Shown here: piece after piece, positions 39,194 through 48,854 of the stretch
Layout of the letters: each line of letters starts with the position of its first letter
Position numbering within the stretch: position 1 is the stretch's first letter
DNA from: JACDBE01 sp963714055
Lineage (GTDB): Bacteria > Actinomycetota > Acidimicrobiia > Spongiisociales > UBA5794
Assembly: GCA_963714055.1 (NCBI GenBank)
Contig: OY970227.1
Location: 1,054,001-1,118,000, forward strand
Length of the DNA stretch: 64,000 nt
Direction: 5' to 3'
Made by a program: the position numbers and the translations under genes
The notes under the pieces: model-generated
What the model saw: only the letters and a program-made list of their open reading frames with translations
Told to the model about the DNA's origin: nothing
Databases searched by the model: none

Positions 39194-40081
39194 TCAGGCC
39201 TTCCGCCGGGTGCGGGCGGCGATGCGGGCCATGGCACCCTCCCATCCTGCGTCGAACGGCTTCCCGGGCTCGTCGAGGTCGACCACCAACGGGGCGTGGT
39301 CCGAAGGGGTGGGCGGGCCCTTGCGCGCCTCCCGGTCGATCTCGGCCCACACCACCCGCTCGGCGACCGGCGGGGTCACGTAGAGCAGGTCGATGCGCAT
39401 CCCCTCGTTGCGGTGGAACATGCCGGCGCGGTAGTCCCACCACGAGAACCTCCCCGACTCGGGCCGCCGCAGCCGAAAGGCGTCGACCATGCCCCAGTCA
39501 CGGAACCGGCGCAGCGCCTCACGCTCCTCCGGCGAAACGTGCGTGCCACCGTGCGCCTTGGCGGGATCCCAGACGTCCTCGTCGGCGGGAGTGGCGTTGA
39601 GGTCGCCGCCCATCACGGTCGGCTCCTCGGGCGAGCAGGTCTCGTCCACCCACCGGTGGAGCCGCTCGAACCAGGCGAGCTTGCCGAGATAGAACGGTGA
39701 CCCGACCACCCGCCCGTTGGGGGCGTACGCGGAGACGAAGCGGATGTCCCCGCAGACGGCGCTGACCATGCGGGCCTCGTCGAACGGGTCGAAGTCCTCC
39801 TCGCCACCGGCCTTCCGGCTGTCCCGAACCGGGCCGTCGCCGAAGTTGGTGACCACGTCGGCGATCCCGACCTTGCTGGCGATGGCCACCCCGTTCCACC
39901 GGCCCTCCCCGTGGTGGGCCAGCTCGTAACCGGCGCCGGCGAACACCAGTCCGGGCACCTGCTCGTCGGCCAGCTTGGTCTCCTGGAGCAGGAGGACGTC
40001 GGGGTCGGCCCGTTCCAGCCATGCCGTCAGTGCGTCGACCCGGGCCCGCAACGAGTTGACGTTCCAGGTGGCGATCCGCAC
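39194..40081 (-). CDS. xthA: Exodeoxyribonuclease III-type AP endonuclease
   Basis: A 295-aa EEP-family DNA-repair nuclease. Motifs: IATWNVNSLRARV, LLLQETKLADEQVP (Glu ligand), MGGDLNATPADEDVWD, IDLLYVTPPVAERV and SDHAPLVVDL. Its start is GTG at 40081, which follows the end of the downstream-coded membrane gene by 34 bp. It acts on abasic sites and 3' blocks. Confidence 0.94.
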   Translation of the reverse strand: MRIATWNVNSLRARVDALTAWLERADPDVLLLQETKLADEQVPGLVFAGAGYELAHHGEGRWNGVAIASKVGIADVVTNFGDGPVRDSRKAGGEEDFDPFDEARMVSAVCGDIRFVSAYAPNGRVVGSPFYLGKLAWFERLHRWVDETCSPEEPTVMGGDLNATPADEDVWDPAKAHGGTHVSPEEREALRRFRDWGMVDAFRLRRPESGRFSWWDYRAGMFHRNEGMRIDLLYVTPPVAERVVWAEIDREARKGPPTPSDHAPLVVDLDEPGKPFDAGWEGAMARIAARTRRKA

Positions 40082-40115
40082 CGGCGCAAGGTAGCGGTGC
40101 CGGCTCGAGGGACGC

Positions 40116-40829
40116 TCAGAGGTGGGCCACCAGCATCGCCACCGCAAGCACCACGACGGAGGCGCCGAGCAGTTGCAGCGGCCGCTCCCAGGTCTGCAGC
40201 AACCGGTCGCCGTCCCATGCGGGGACATCGGCCTCGAAGTGGACGGTGGCGTCGCCGGAAGAGCGCCGCACGAACCGCGCCGGGGTGCTGAGCGTCCGTT
40301 GCGTCATCGACAGCAGCGCGGCGGCGAGTGCGGCGATGACGGCTGCCGGGCTCAGCGACGTGGCCTGAGCCCAGTAGCCGGCCAGCACCGGGAACGCACC
40401 CCATGCCAGCCCGAAGCCGACCACGGTGTGCAGGGCGGGCGCCCACTCCAGGCAGTAGGCGGCGGCGAGGACGATTCCCAATGCCGCCCACGCCAGCACC
40501 CAGGGCGACACCTCGGCGGCTCCCGCCACGGCCAGGGCGACCACCACGACGAACCCGGCGAACGCCAGGGCGACCAGGGCGCGGTCGCTGAGCGATGTGC
40601 CCAGGGGCCGGCCGTTGAGCTCGTCGAGGGCGTGCGCCGACACCCCGAGCCCGACGGCGAAGGCGAGGATGGTGCCGGCCAGGACCCTCCAGTCGAGCCT
40701 GGCGGCCAGGGCGGCGCCAATGGCGACGTAGCCGAGGTGCCAGAGGGTGTACGGCACGTGGAGCAGGGTGAGCAGGTCGGCGCCGGGACTCCCCCGCCGG
40801 GCGTACCAGGCGGCCCGGCGTCCGCTCAC
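40116..40829 (-). CDS. UbiA-like membrane protein
   Basis: A 237-aa protein with seven to eight hydrophobic segments. HALDELNGRPLGTSLSDRA resembles the first Asp-rich motif of UbiA prenyltransferases, but the pattern is reduced (HxxDE.N rather than NDxxDxxxD). The GTG at 40829 overlaps the methyltransferase stop (GTGA), so the two are coupled. A role in lipoquinone-type or other prenyl lipid modification is inferred from that pairing. Confidence 0.7.
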   Translation of the reverse strand: MSGRRAAWYARRGSPGADLLTLLHVPYTLWHLGYVAIGAALAARLDWRVLAGTILAFAVGLGVSAHALDELNGRPLGTSLSDRALVALAFAGFVVVVALAVAGAAEVSPWVLAWAALGIVLAAAYCLEWAPALHTVVGFGLAWGAFPVLAGYWAQATSLSPAAVIAALAAALLSMTQRTLSTPARFVRRSSGDATVHFEADVPAWDGDRLLQTWERPLQLLGASVVVLAVAMLVAHL

Positions 40830-41509
40830 CGCTTGCGCCCCCACATGAGGAGCCCGCCACCGAGCGAGGGCTGGGCGAGCCTCACCTCGCCCATCCCCGC
40901 CGCCCGCCACGCCTCGGCCAACCGGTCCGGTGGCCACTCGGCGGCGAACCGGTCGATGCTCGGCCCGAGGAAGGTCCCGACCTCCCGCCAGCCGCTGCCG
41001 ATCAGCGCCCCGGCAGTCGGCAGGCCGACACGGGTGTAGAGCCACCACGGCCCCGACCACACTCCGGTGGGCCTACCGAACTCGACCATCCCCATCCGGC
41101 CCCCGGGGCGGAGCATCCGGGCCAGTTCGGTGAGCGCCGCCGGAAGGTCGTCGACGTAGCGCAGCAGGTAGCCGAAGGTGACCAGGTCGAAAGCGGCGTC
41201 GACGAATGGGAGCCGCTCGGCGCCTGCTTGCACCCCCGCGGCCCCGCGCTGCGCCGCCTCGGTCAGCATCTGGGCGCTCTGGTCGAGCGACACCACGTCG
41301 GCTCCCGACTGCCGGAGCAGGCGGGTGATCGAGCCCGTGCCGGCGGCGACGTCCAGGGCGCGCTCCCCCGGCTCGACCCCGAGACCGGCGACCATCGCCG
41401 CCCGCCACCGGGTGTCCTGGCCCATCGACAGGAAGCGCGCCCAGCGCTCGTAGCTCGGCCCCAGGGGAGCGAACAGGTCGAGCGCCACCTGGTGCGGTTG
41501 GAGCATCAT
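40826..41509 (-). CDS. UbiE/MenG-like SAM-dependent methyltransferase
   Basis: A 227-aa class I methyltransferase. Motif I is ALDVAAGTGSITRLL; the UbiE-type YERWARFLSMGQDTRWR start and FGYLLRYVDDLPAALTELAR segment are present. It pairs with the UbiA-like gene. This combination occurs in quinone biosynthesis, but no other men/ubi gene is in the window. Confidence 0.83.
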   Translation of the reverse strand: MMLQPHQVALDLFAPLGPSYERWARFLSMGQDTRWRAAMVAGLGVEPGERALDVAAGTGSITRLLRQSGADVVSLDQSAQMLTEAAQRGAAGVQAGAERLPFVDAAFDLVTFGYLLRYVDDLPAALTELARMLRPGGRMGMVEFGRPTGVWSGPWWLYTRVGLPTAGALIGSGWREVGTFLGPSIDRFAAEWPPDRLAEAWRAAGMGEVRLAQPSLGGGLLMWGRKR

Positions 41510-41581
41510 CGGGACGGTAGCGGCCTCATCGGGAGCCGCCCTCGTCGACCCGCCACCACCCGGAACCGGCTGAGCTCCGAG

Positions 41582-42502
41582 TCACCGATAGGGGACGCCG
41601 ACCCCGGGTCGGGGACGCTCCCGCTGGACCTCGGGACGGAACCGGAACAGCTCGGCCGGCCGGCCACCGGTCGCCGCGGTCACCCCGGTTCGTTCCACCA
41701 ACCGGTTGCGCTCCACGAGGCGCCGGAAGTTCTGGGTGTGGGTACGCACCCCGGAGAGCGCCTCGACGGTGCGCTGCAGCGCCGAAAGGGTGAACCGGTC
41801 GGGGAGCAGCTCGAACACAACCGGACGGTAGGTGAGCTTCCCTCGCAGCCGTCCCAGGGCGGTGGCGGCGATGCGGCGGTCGTCGAGCGCCATCGTGGTG
41901 CCGGCGGTCCTGTCGGCGGCGGGTGTGCCGGCGTCGATGTGGGCCTCCCCTACCAGCCCGGCCTCGTACAGCAACTCGTACCGCTCGAGGACCCTGATCC
42001 CGTCCCAACCGGCTTCCTGCCCGAACATCACGGAGATGCGCTCGCGACGACCGTCCCGCTCCTCGGCGCCAGGCGCGGAGACCGCCCAATCGTCGAGCGC
42101 CGGCAACAGCGCCTCCCCGATGACCGGCGGCCTGCCCTGGCGGTGGTCTTCCCAGGGAAACAGGTCGTACACGTCGACCCAGGAAGCACCGGGGGCCGGA
42201 GTCTCCTCGCGCACCAGCGCCAGGTAGGCCACCGACAGCCATCGACCCGGTAGGTCACGCAGCCGTCCCCTGGTGTGGTCACCGAACGTGTAGAGCTGCT
42301 CGGCGTACCCGATGCTGACCCCGCCGAGCTGGTCGATCCAGCGGCGCATCGCCTGCTCGAGCGTCTTGTCGCGCTCCGGGTCGAGCGCCCCCGAGGGGAT
42401 ACGCGGCGGCCCGGTCGACCCGGCAAGGGTGAGGATGCGCGGCCGGTCGTCGGTGACCGCAACGATGACCGCGTCGAGAGTCACGTCGATGGCGGCGGAC
42501 AT
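41582..42502 (-). CDS. NrtR-like regulator: degenerate Nudix domain plus winged helix
   Basis: A 306-aa protein. The N-terminal half has a Nudix-fold layout (DVTLDAVIVAVTDDRPRILT, ALDPERDKTLEQAMRRWIDQ), but the catalytic GX5EX7REUXEEXGU box is replaced (LEQAMRRWIDQLGG). The C-terminal part (GRLRGKLTYRPVVFELLPDR; TVEALSGVRTHTQNFRRLVE) is a winged helix. NrtR regulators of NAD metabolism have this design, sensing ADP-ribose. nadABC lies 4 kb away, so control of it is plausible but unproved. Confidence 0.75.
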   Translation of the reverse strand: MSAAIDVTLDAVIVAVTDDRPRILTLAGSTGPPRIPSGALDPERDKTLEQAMRRWIDQLGGVSIGYAEQLYTFGDHTRGRLRDLPGRWLSVAYLALVREETPAPGASWVDVYDLFPWEDHRQGRPPVIGEALLPALDDWAVSAPGAEERDGRRERISVMFGQEAGWDGIRVLERYELLYEAGLVGEAHIDAGTPAADRTAGTTMALDDRRIAATALGRLRGKLTYRPVVFELLPDRFTLSALQRTVEALSGVRTHTQNFRRLVERNRLVERTGVTAATGGRPAELFRFRPEVQRERPRPGVGVPYR

Positions 42503-42526
42503 GCCCGGTGATGGTACCGATCACCT

Positions 42527-42657
42527 CCGGACAGCGAACTTTGAGCGATTGAACACACCACATGGCTTCACTCGCTCAAAGTTGTCAAACGACGACCACC
42601 CGGACAGCGAACTTTGAGCGATTGAACACACCACATGGCTTCACTCGCTCAAAGTTG
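42527..42657. repeat. Two identical 58-bp direct repeats, each an inverted repeat
   Basis: Copies at 42527-42584 and 42600-42657 are identical over 58 bases and 73 bases apart in phase. Each has a perfect 12-bp arm AACTTTGAGCGA and its complement around a 23-base loop. They fill the gap between guaA and the NrtR-like gene. The arms are A/T-rich by local standards. They may form a terminator or a regulator target. Confidence 0.9.
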
Positions 42658-42675
42658 CGAGACGATGCCGCAGCG

Positions 42676-44238
<1,563 letters not shown>

Positions 44239-44251
44239 GGCTCCGGGGTGG

Positions 44252-45412
44252 TCACGACCCCATGCCGACGCTCTGCGAGCGCTGCAACGCCTTGCCCTCG
44301 CTCTGCAGCGCCGGCGCCACCATCACCTCGGCCTTCTGGAATTCCTTGAGGTTGGCGTAGCCGGTGGTCGCCATCGACATCCGCAGCGCCCCGAACAGGT
44401 TGCGGCGGCCGTCGTTCTCGTGGGCGGGGCCGACCAGGATCTCGGCCAGGGTCCCCAGGGTGGTGGTGTGCACCCTGGCCCCCCGGGGGAGCGTGGGGTG
44501 GAAGGTGGCCATCCCCCAGTGGAACCCGCTGGCCGGTGCCTCTTCGGCAGCGGCCAGCGGCGAGCCGATCATCACCGCATCCGCACCGCAGGCGATGGCC
44601 TTGGCGACGTCGCCCCCGGTGCGCATGCCGCCGTCGGCGATGACGTGCACGTAGCGGCCGGTCTCCTCCAGGTAGCGGGTGCGAGCACCGGCGGCGTCGG
44701 CGATCGCGGTCGCCTGGGGCACCCCGATGCCGAGTACGCCGCGCGACGTGCAGGCGGCGCCGGGACCGACCCCGACGAGCACGCCGGCGGCGCCGGTGCG
44801 CATCAGGTGGAGGGCGCCGGCGTATGAGGCGCAACCACCGACGATCACCGGGACGTCCAGGTCGGAGATGAACCGGTTGAGGTCGAGAGGCTCGCTCTTC
44901 GAGGACACGTGCTCGGCCGACACCACGGTGCCCTGGATGACGAGGATGTGCAGGCCGGCTCCGACGGCGGCAGCGGCGTAACGCGCCGCGTTCTGCGGGG
45001 TGACGCTGGCGGCGGTGACGATGTCGGCGGATCGCATCTCCTCGACGCGCGGGGCGACCAGCTCTGGCTTCACCGGCTCCTGATAGATCTCCTGCATCCG
45101 TTGCGTCGCCTTCTCGGCAGGGAGCGAGGCGATCTCGTCGTAGAGCGGCATCGGGTCGGCGTAGCGGGTCCACAGGCCCTCGAGGTTGAGGACCCCGAGC
45201 CCGCCGAGCTCGCCGATGGTGACCGCGGTGGCCGGGCTCACCGCCGAGTCCATCGCCGCCCCCATCATGGGGAGCTCGAACCGGTAGGCGTCGATCTCCC
45301 AGCTCAGGTCGACGTCGTCGGGGTCGCGGGTGCGACGCGAGGGCACGATGGCGATGTCATCGAACCCCCAGGCGCGCCGTCCGGACTTGGCGATGCCGAT
45401 CTCGATCTCCAT
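44252..45412 (-). CDS. guaB3: GuaB3-family IMP dehydrogenase-related protein
   Basis: A 386-aa IMPDH/GMPR-fold protein without CBS domains. Landmarks: FDDIAIVPSRRTRDPDDVDL, the catalytic Cys loop GPGAACTSRGVLGIGVPQAT, and VIADGGMRTGGDVAKAIACG. The actinobacterial GuaB3 subgroup shares the N-terminal start MEIEIGIAKSGRRAWGFDDI. Published work assigns GMP reductase activity to some GuaB3; for this protein that is inference. Placement before guaA supports a purine nucleotide role. Confidence 0.88.
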   Translation of the reverse strand: MEIEIGIAKSGRRAWGFDDIAIVPSRRTRDPDDVDLSWEIDAYRFELPMMGAAMDSAVSPATAVTIGELGGLGVLNLEGLWTRYADPMPLYDEIASLPAEKATQRMQEIYQEPVKPELVAPRVEEMRSADIVTAASVTPQNAARYAAAAVGAGLHILVIQGTVVSAEHVSSKSEPLDLNRFISDLDVPVIVGGCASYAGALHLMRTGAAGVLVGVGPGAACTSRGVLGIGVPQATAIADAAGARTRYLEETGRYVHVIADGGMRTGGDVAKAIACGADAVMIGSPLAAAEEAPASGFHWGMATFHPTLPRGARVHTTTLGTLAEILVGPAHENDGRRNLFGALRMSMATTGYANLKEFQKAEVMVAPALQSEGKALQRSQSVGMGS

Positions 45413-45498
45413 GGAACCCCTCCGCCCCGTCTACCAGCAGCGTCGTCCAGCGCACGCCGAGGGTACCACCGGGTGGGTCGAGCCCCGCGGCGGAACGG

Positions 45499-45735
45499 TC
45501 AGCGAACCGGCTCGTAGGTGAGGACGAGCGATCCGGGGGTGCTTCCTCGATGCCACGTACTTGACGGTCTCGTTGAGGTGGGCGGCGAACGGGTCATCCG
45601 GCTGAGCGCCTCGTCGAAGTACGGGGCTTGCCAGCCACCGTGGGCGAACCCACCCTCGGGGTCTTCGAAGGGATCACCCGGCGCCTGCATCACCCCGTCG
45701 AGTGACAGGAACTCCACGACGACCAGTCTCCTCAC
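45499..45735 (-). pseudogene. RibD C-terminal/DHFR-like reductase fragment with internal deletion
   Basis: The frame begins with the family start MRRLVVVEFLSLDGVMQAPG and FAHGGWQAPYFDEALS, then breaks. A second frame holds DPFAAHLNETVKYVASR, normally about 80 residues in, and the end reads GSLVLTYEPVR, the usual C-terminus. Most of the roughly 190-residue family protein is missing, so the gene is truncated by one or more deletions and frameshifted. Confidence 0.75.
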
Positions 45736-45777
45736 GACGACGACCTCCTTGGGAGTCGAAGGCGAAGGCAGCGCCGG

Positions 45778-46464
45778 TCAGAGGTGCCGGGTCGCCTCCC
45801 GGTACGACAGCGGGGACAGTGCGCCCTCGTGGACGGCGACGAACCGGCGCACCCAGTCGGGATCGGTCTTGGCGTGCTCCCGCAGCGCCCACCCGATCGC
45901 CTTGCGGATGAAGAAGTCCCGGTCGGCGACGTTGGTCACGATGGCGTCGCCGAGCAGGGCGACGTCGGTCTCGGCCTTGGCGCCCACCTGGCAGATGATG
46001 CTCACCCGACGCCGCCACCGGTCGGCGTCCCCGATCCAGGCGCGCACCATCGGGGTCATCTCGGGGCGGTGGCTGCAGAGGATCGGACCGATGCGGTGGA
46101 TGCCGACGGCATCGACATGGTCCCACCAGGCCCCGGTCACCACCCAGTGGTCGTAGCGGGCGACGGCGGCCGGATCCTGCCACGGGCGCGCCGACCGGTC
46201 GCCGGCCAGGTTCACCGCGGCGTACCGCTCCTCGCGGTAGCGAGCGCCCTCCCACAGGGCGTCGAGGCTGGCCTCCCAGTCGGTGCGGCCGGCGAACGGG
46301 TGGTCTTCCGTGACCTCGGCGAGCAGCCGCCGCAGCGCCTTGGTCTGCACGCCCCGGTACGGCATCGCCGACTTCATGTAGGCCTGCATGCCCGGGGCTT
46401 TCCCCGGGTCGGCCAGCCGGGCGAGACCGGCCCTGACGGCGTCGACCCGGGCTCCGTCGCCCAT
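45778..46464 (-). CDS. AlkD-like DNA alkylation repair protein
   Basis: A 228-aa HEAT-like repeat protein. Typical features are MQAYMKSAMPYRGVQTKALR near residue 30, WWDHVDAVGIHRIGP, and FFIRKAIGWALREHAKTDP near the end. AlkD-type enzymes excise alkylated bases such as 3-methyladenine. The start is ATG 46464, three bases after the upstream MBL-Rieske stop. An upstream extension in the same frame is not likely. Confidence 0.88.
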   Translation of the reverse strand: MGDGARVDAVRAGLARLADPGKAPGMQAYMKSAMPYRGVQTKALRRLLAEVTEDHPFAGRTDWEASLDALWEGARYREERYAAVNLAGDRSARPWQDPAAVARYDHWVVTGAWWDHVDAVGIHRIGPILCSHRPEMTPMVRAWIGDADRWRRRVSIICQVGAKAETDVALLGDAIVTNVADRDFFIRKAIGWALREHAKTDPDWVRRFVAVHEGALSPLSYREATRHL

Positions 46465-46466
46465 CC

Positions 46467-48020
46467 TCAGGCCGGGGCCGGCTCGGAGGGGTCGAGTCGC
46501 CGGGTGCGCAGCTCGCAGTTGCCGGTGAGGCACTCCCCGGTGTCGAGGTCGAACTCGTAGTGGTGGTTGAGGCAGGTGAGGACGTGGCCCTCGATGGTCG
46601 CCTCCTCGAGGCTGGCCCCGGCGTGGGGACAGTACCGGTTGATCTCGTAGCGAGCCCCGTCGGGGGTGGTGACCACGATGTTCTCCGGGCTATCCCGTCG
46701 CTCGTACTTCTCCACCTCGCGCAGCGAGCCCCGGTCATTGAACTTGAGCAGACCCAGCAGGTGGTCGTTGTAGACATCGGGGTCGCGGTCGGCGAGGAAG
46801 CGCAGGCTGAGGAAGAAGTCCTCCCAGGGCACGCCGTCGAAGAGGATGCGCTTCAGCCAGCGACTGTGGAAGCGGTAGCGGTAGTTGTAGGCGCTCGTCT
46901 CGTCGCCCCGAGCCACCCAGCACTCCTTGCCGATGCCGACCAGGAAGATGCCACCGCCCTCTCCTTCGACGTCGAAGCGGAGGGTCATCGCGATACGCTC
47001 GTTGAAGTACGAGCTGAGCTCGAACATGGCGAGGAAGTGCTCTTCGAACGCCGGGTAGAGGTCGCCGTGGTGCAGGCCCTCGGCATGGGCGTACACCCCG
47101 GCGATGGCCGGCGCCACGTCGGCGGCGTAGCCCGGGATGTAGTCGGCGACGGCGTCCCAGGCGAAGCGGGCGTGCATCTCCTCGTCTTCGACCAGCTCGC
47201 CGCTGTCGAGGTCGAACCGGTCGCCGGGCAGCGGTGCCAGGACCCTCCCGGGGTAGCCCTGCTCGACGAACCAGGCGCCGGCCTCGGATGGCAGCGGGAA
47301 CGAAGGATCGGGGTTGTAGCGTTGCAACTCCGGGTCGAGGAAGACCGGTGGCCCGGCGCAGATGACGGTCGTCCCCGGGGTCATCCGGCGTGCCACCGAC
47401 AGGGCGTAGCCCATCTTCTGGTACCGCTTCCGCTCCGACCGGGTGCGGCGGAGCTCCTCGTCGTACTGCTCGTAGACCAGCGGGTACCAACTGGCCCCCG
47501 AACACTGGACCAGCAGCATGTCCGGCGGCCCTCCCAGGTATTCGATGATCTCGTCGAGCTGCCGGGGGGTGAGGCGGCTGTCCACGGTGTGCACGATCGA
47601 CCGGCCCTCGTGGGTGAAGACCCACACCGAGTCCTGGTTGATCGGGGAGTCCTCGATCCATACCGCCACCCCGATGTCGCCGATGCGGTGCTCGGTCTCC
47701 AGTTGCAGGATCACCGGCTTGCGCCCGGTGAGGCGGACCACCTTGCGCCGGTACAGCATCGACCCGTACGCGGGGATGTGGAACGGCAGCTCCATCGGGA
47801 GCGTGTTGAGGAACTCGGCGTCGAGGTGGTCGAGGTGCTCGTGCGAGACGATCAGCCCGGTGACACTGCTCCAATCCCGGCCGAAGAGGTGGTGGTTCGA
47901 CGGGAGCTGGAACCAGGAGGCGTCGAAGGCGCCGCGCGGCGACAGCCAGGCGTCCATCAGTAGATGGGTGTCGCCGGCGGTCAGCGACAGACCGGCATGC
48001 CCTAGGAACTCAACCTGCAT
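46467..48020 (-). CDS. Metallo-beta-lactamase-fold plus C-terminal Rieske [2Fe-2S] protein
   Basis: A 517-aa fusion. Residues 1-270 form a UlaG-like MBL domain: QVEFLGHAGLSL, the metal motif VSHEHLDHLDAEF and HTVDSRLTPRQLDEI. The last 90 residues contain a Rieske site, CPHAGASLEEATIEGH followed by TCLNHHYEFDLDTGE (C-x-H ... C-x2-H). CMP-Neu5Ac hydroxylase-like proteins also combine Rieske and MBL folds, but usually with Rieske first. The central region (about 270-420) is not recognised. Probably a redox or oxygenase enzyme of unknown substrate. Confidence 0.82.
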   Translation of the reverse strand: MQVEFLGHAGLSLTAGDTHLLMDAWLSPRGAFDASWFQLPSNHHLFGRDWSSVTGLIVSHEHLDHLDAEFLNTLPMELPFHIPAYGSMLYRRKVVRLTGRKPVILQLETEHRIGDIGVAVWIEDSPINQDSVWVFTHEGRSIVHTVDSRLTPRQLDEIIEYLGGPPDMLLVQCSGASWYPLVYEQYDEELRRTRSERKRYQKMGYALSVARRMTPGTTVICAGPPVFLDPELQRYNPDPSFPLPSEAGAWFVEQGYPGRVLAPLPGDRFDLDSGELVEDEEMHARFAWDAVADYIPGYAADVAPAIAGVYAHAEGLHHGDLYPAFEEHFLAMFELSSYFNERIAMTLRFDVEGEGGGIFLVGIGKECWVARGDETSAYNYRYRFHSRWLKRILFDGVPWEDFFLSLRFLADRDPDVYNDHLLGLLKFNDRGSLREVEKYERRDSPENIVVTTPDGARYEINRYCPHAGASLEEATIEGHVLTCLNHHYEFDLDTGECLTGNCELRTRRLDPSEPAPA

Positions 48021-48123
48021 CGTTCGCCCCCCTGTTAACGCCGCCGAATCGGTGCCGGCGCGCTTACGGCCGACCGGCTGATTCTGCCAGATGCGGGGTG
48101 GCTGGTGCTCGGATGGGGCGCCT

Positions 48124-48774
48124 TCAGGCGATCCGCAACGCCGCCATCACCCCGTCGCGGATCGGCACGATGGCGCCGACGTAGCGCTCGTCCTCGGCGA
48201 CCAGCCGGTTGTGCTCCTGGATGGGCGCCGTCCACCCGGCGAGCCCGTCGCGGTCGGTGCCGGTGGCCACGTGGCCGCTCCACAGCACGTTGTCACACAG
48301 CCACAGGCCGCCGATGCGGATGCGACCGCTCGCCGCCCGCCAGCAGTCGGGGTACCCCGGCTTGTCGACATCGCAGTAGACCACGTCGAAGTCCCCGTCC
48401 TCGACGGCGAGACCTTCGAGGGCGTCGCCGACGTGGTAACGGACCCTGTCCCAGAGCCCAGCCGCCTCCAGGTATCCCCGGGCCCGCTCGGCGTTCTCCG
48501 GGTCGGCGTCGGTGCACACCACCTCTCCCTCCGGGCCGACGGCACGGGCGAACCAGTAGGCCGAGTATCCGTAGCCCGAGCCCAGCTCCATCACCCGCCG
48601 CGCCCCGACCGACCGGGCCGCCAGCTCGAGGTAGCGGCCGGTTGCCCGGTGGACGATCGGGAACCCGTGCTCGGCTGCGTACGCCTCCATGTCGTCGAGC
48701 ACCGGGTCGCCGTGCTCCACCTCGGCGAGGTCGGCGAGGTAGCCCTCGACGCCGTCGTCCATCCACCTGCTCAC
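48124..48774 (-). CDS. O-methyltransferase (family 3-like)
   Basis: A 216-aa class I SAM methyltransferase. Motif I is VMELGSGYGYSAYWFA; ADPENAERARGYL and DFDVVYCDVDKPGYPDCW (with the metal-type Asp) and LCDNVLWSGHVAT follow. The last segment resembles the metal-binding D-N motif of catechol O-methyltransferase-like enzymes. Start GTG at 48774 or ATG at 48762. Substrate unknown. Confidence 0.85.
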   Translation of the reverse strand: MSRWMDDGVEGYLADLAEVEHGDPVLDDMEAYAAEHGFPIVHRATGRYLELAARSVGARRVMELGSGYGYSAYWFARAVGPEGEVVCTDADPENAERARGYLEAAGLWDRVRYHVGDALEGLAVEDGDFDVVYCDVDKPGYPDCWRAASGRIRIGGLWLCDNVLWSGHVATGTDRDGLAGWTAPIQEHNRLVAEDERYVGAIVPIRDGVMAALRIA

Positions 48775-48854
48775 TCAGAAAACCCTACCGGCTGGGACGA
48801 TGGGCGACGAACGGCCGCCGTGGGGTAGGGGCCCCACGTGCGGAGGAGGGCCGA

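Noticed and set aside
41582..42502. Functional Nudix hydrolase
   Set aside because: The catalytic Glu-rich box is missing and a winged helix follows, so a regulator is more likely.
42527..42657. Insertion-sequence ends or CRISPR repeats
   Set aside because: There is no transposase between or next to the copies, no target duplication, and the 15-base intervening sequence is too short for a spacer.
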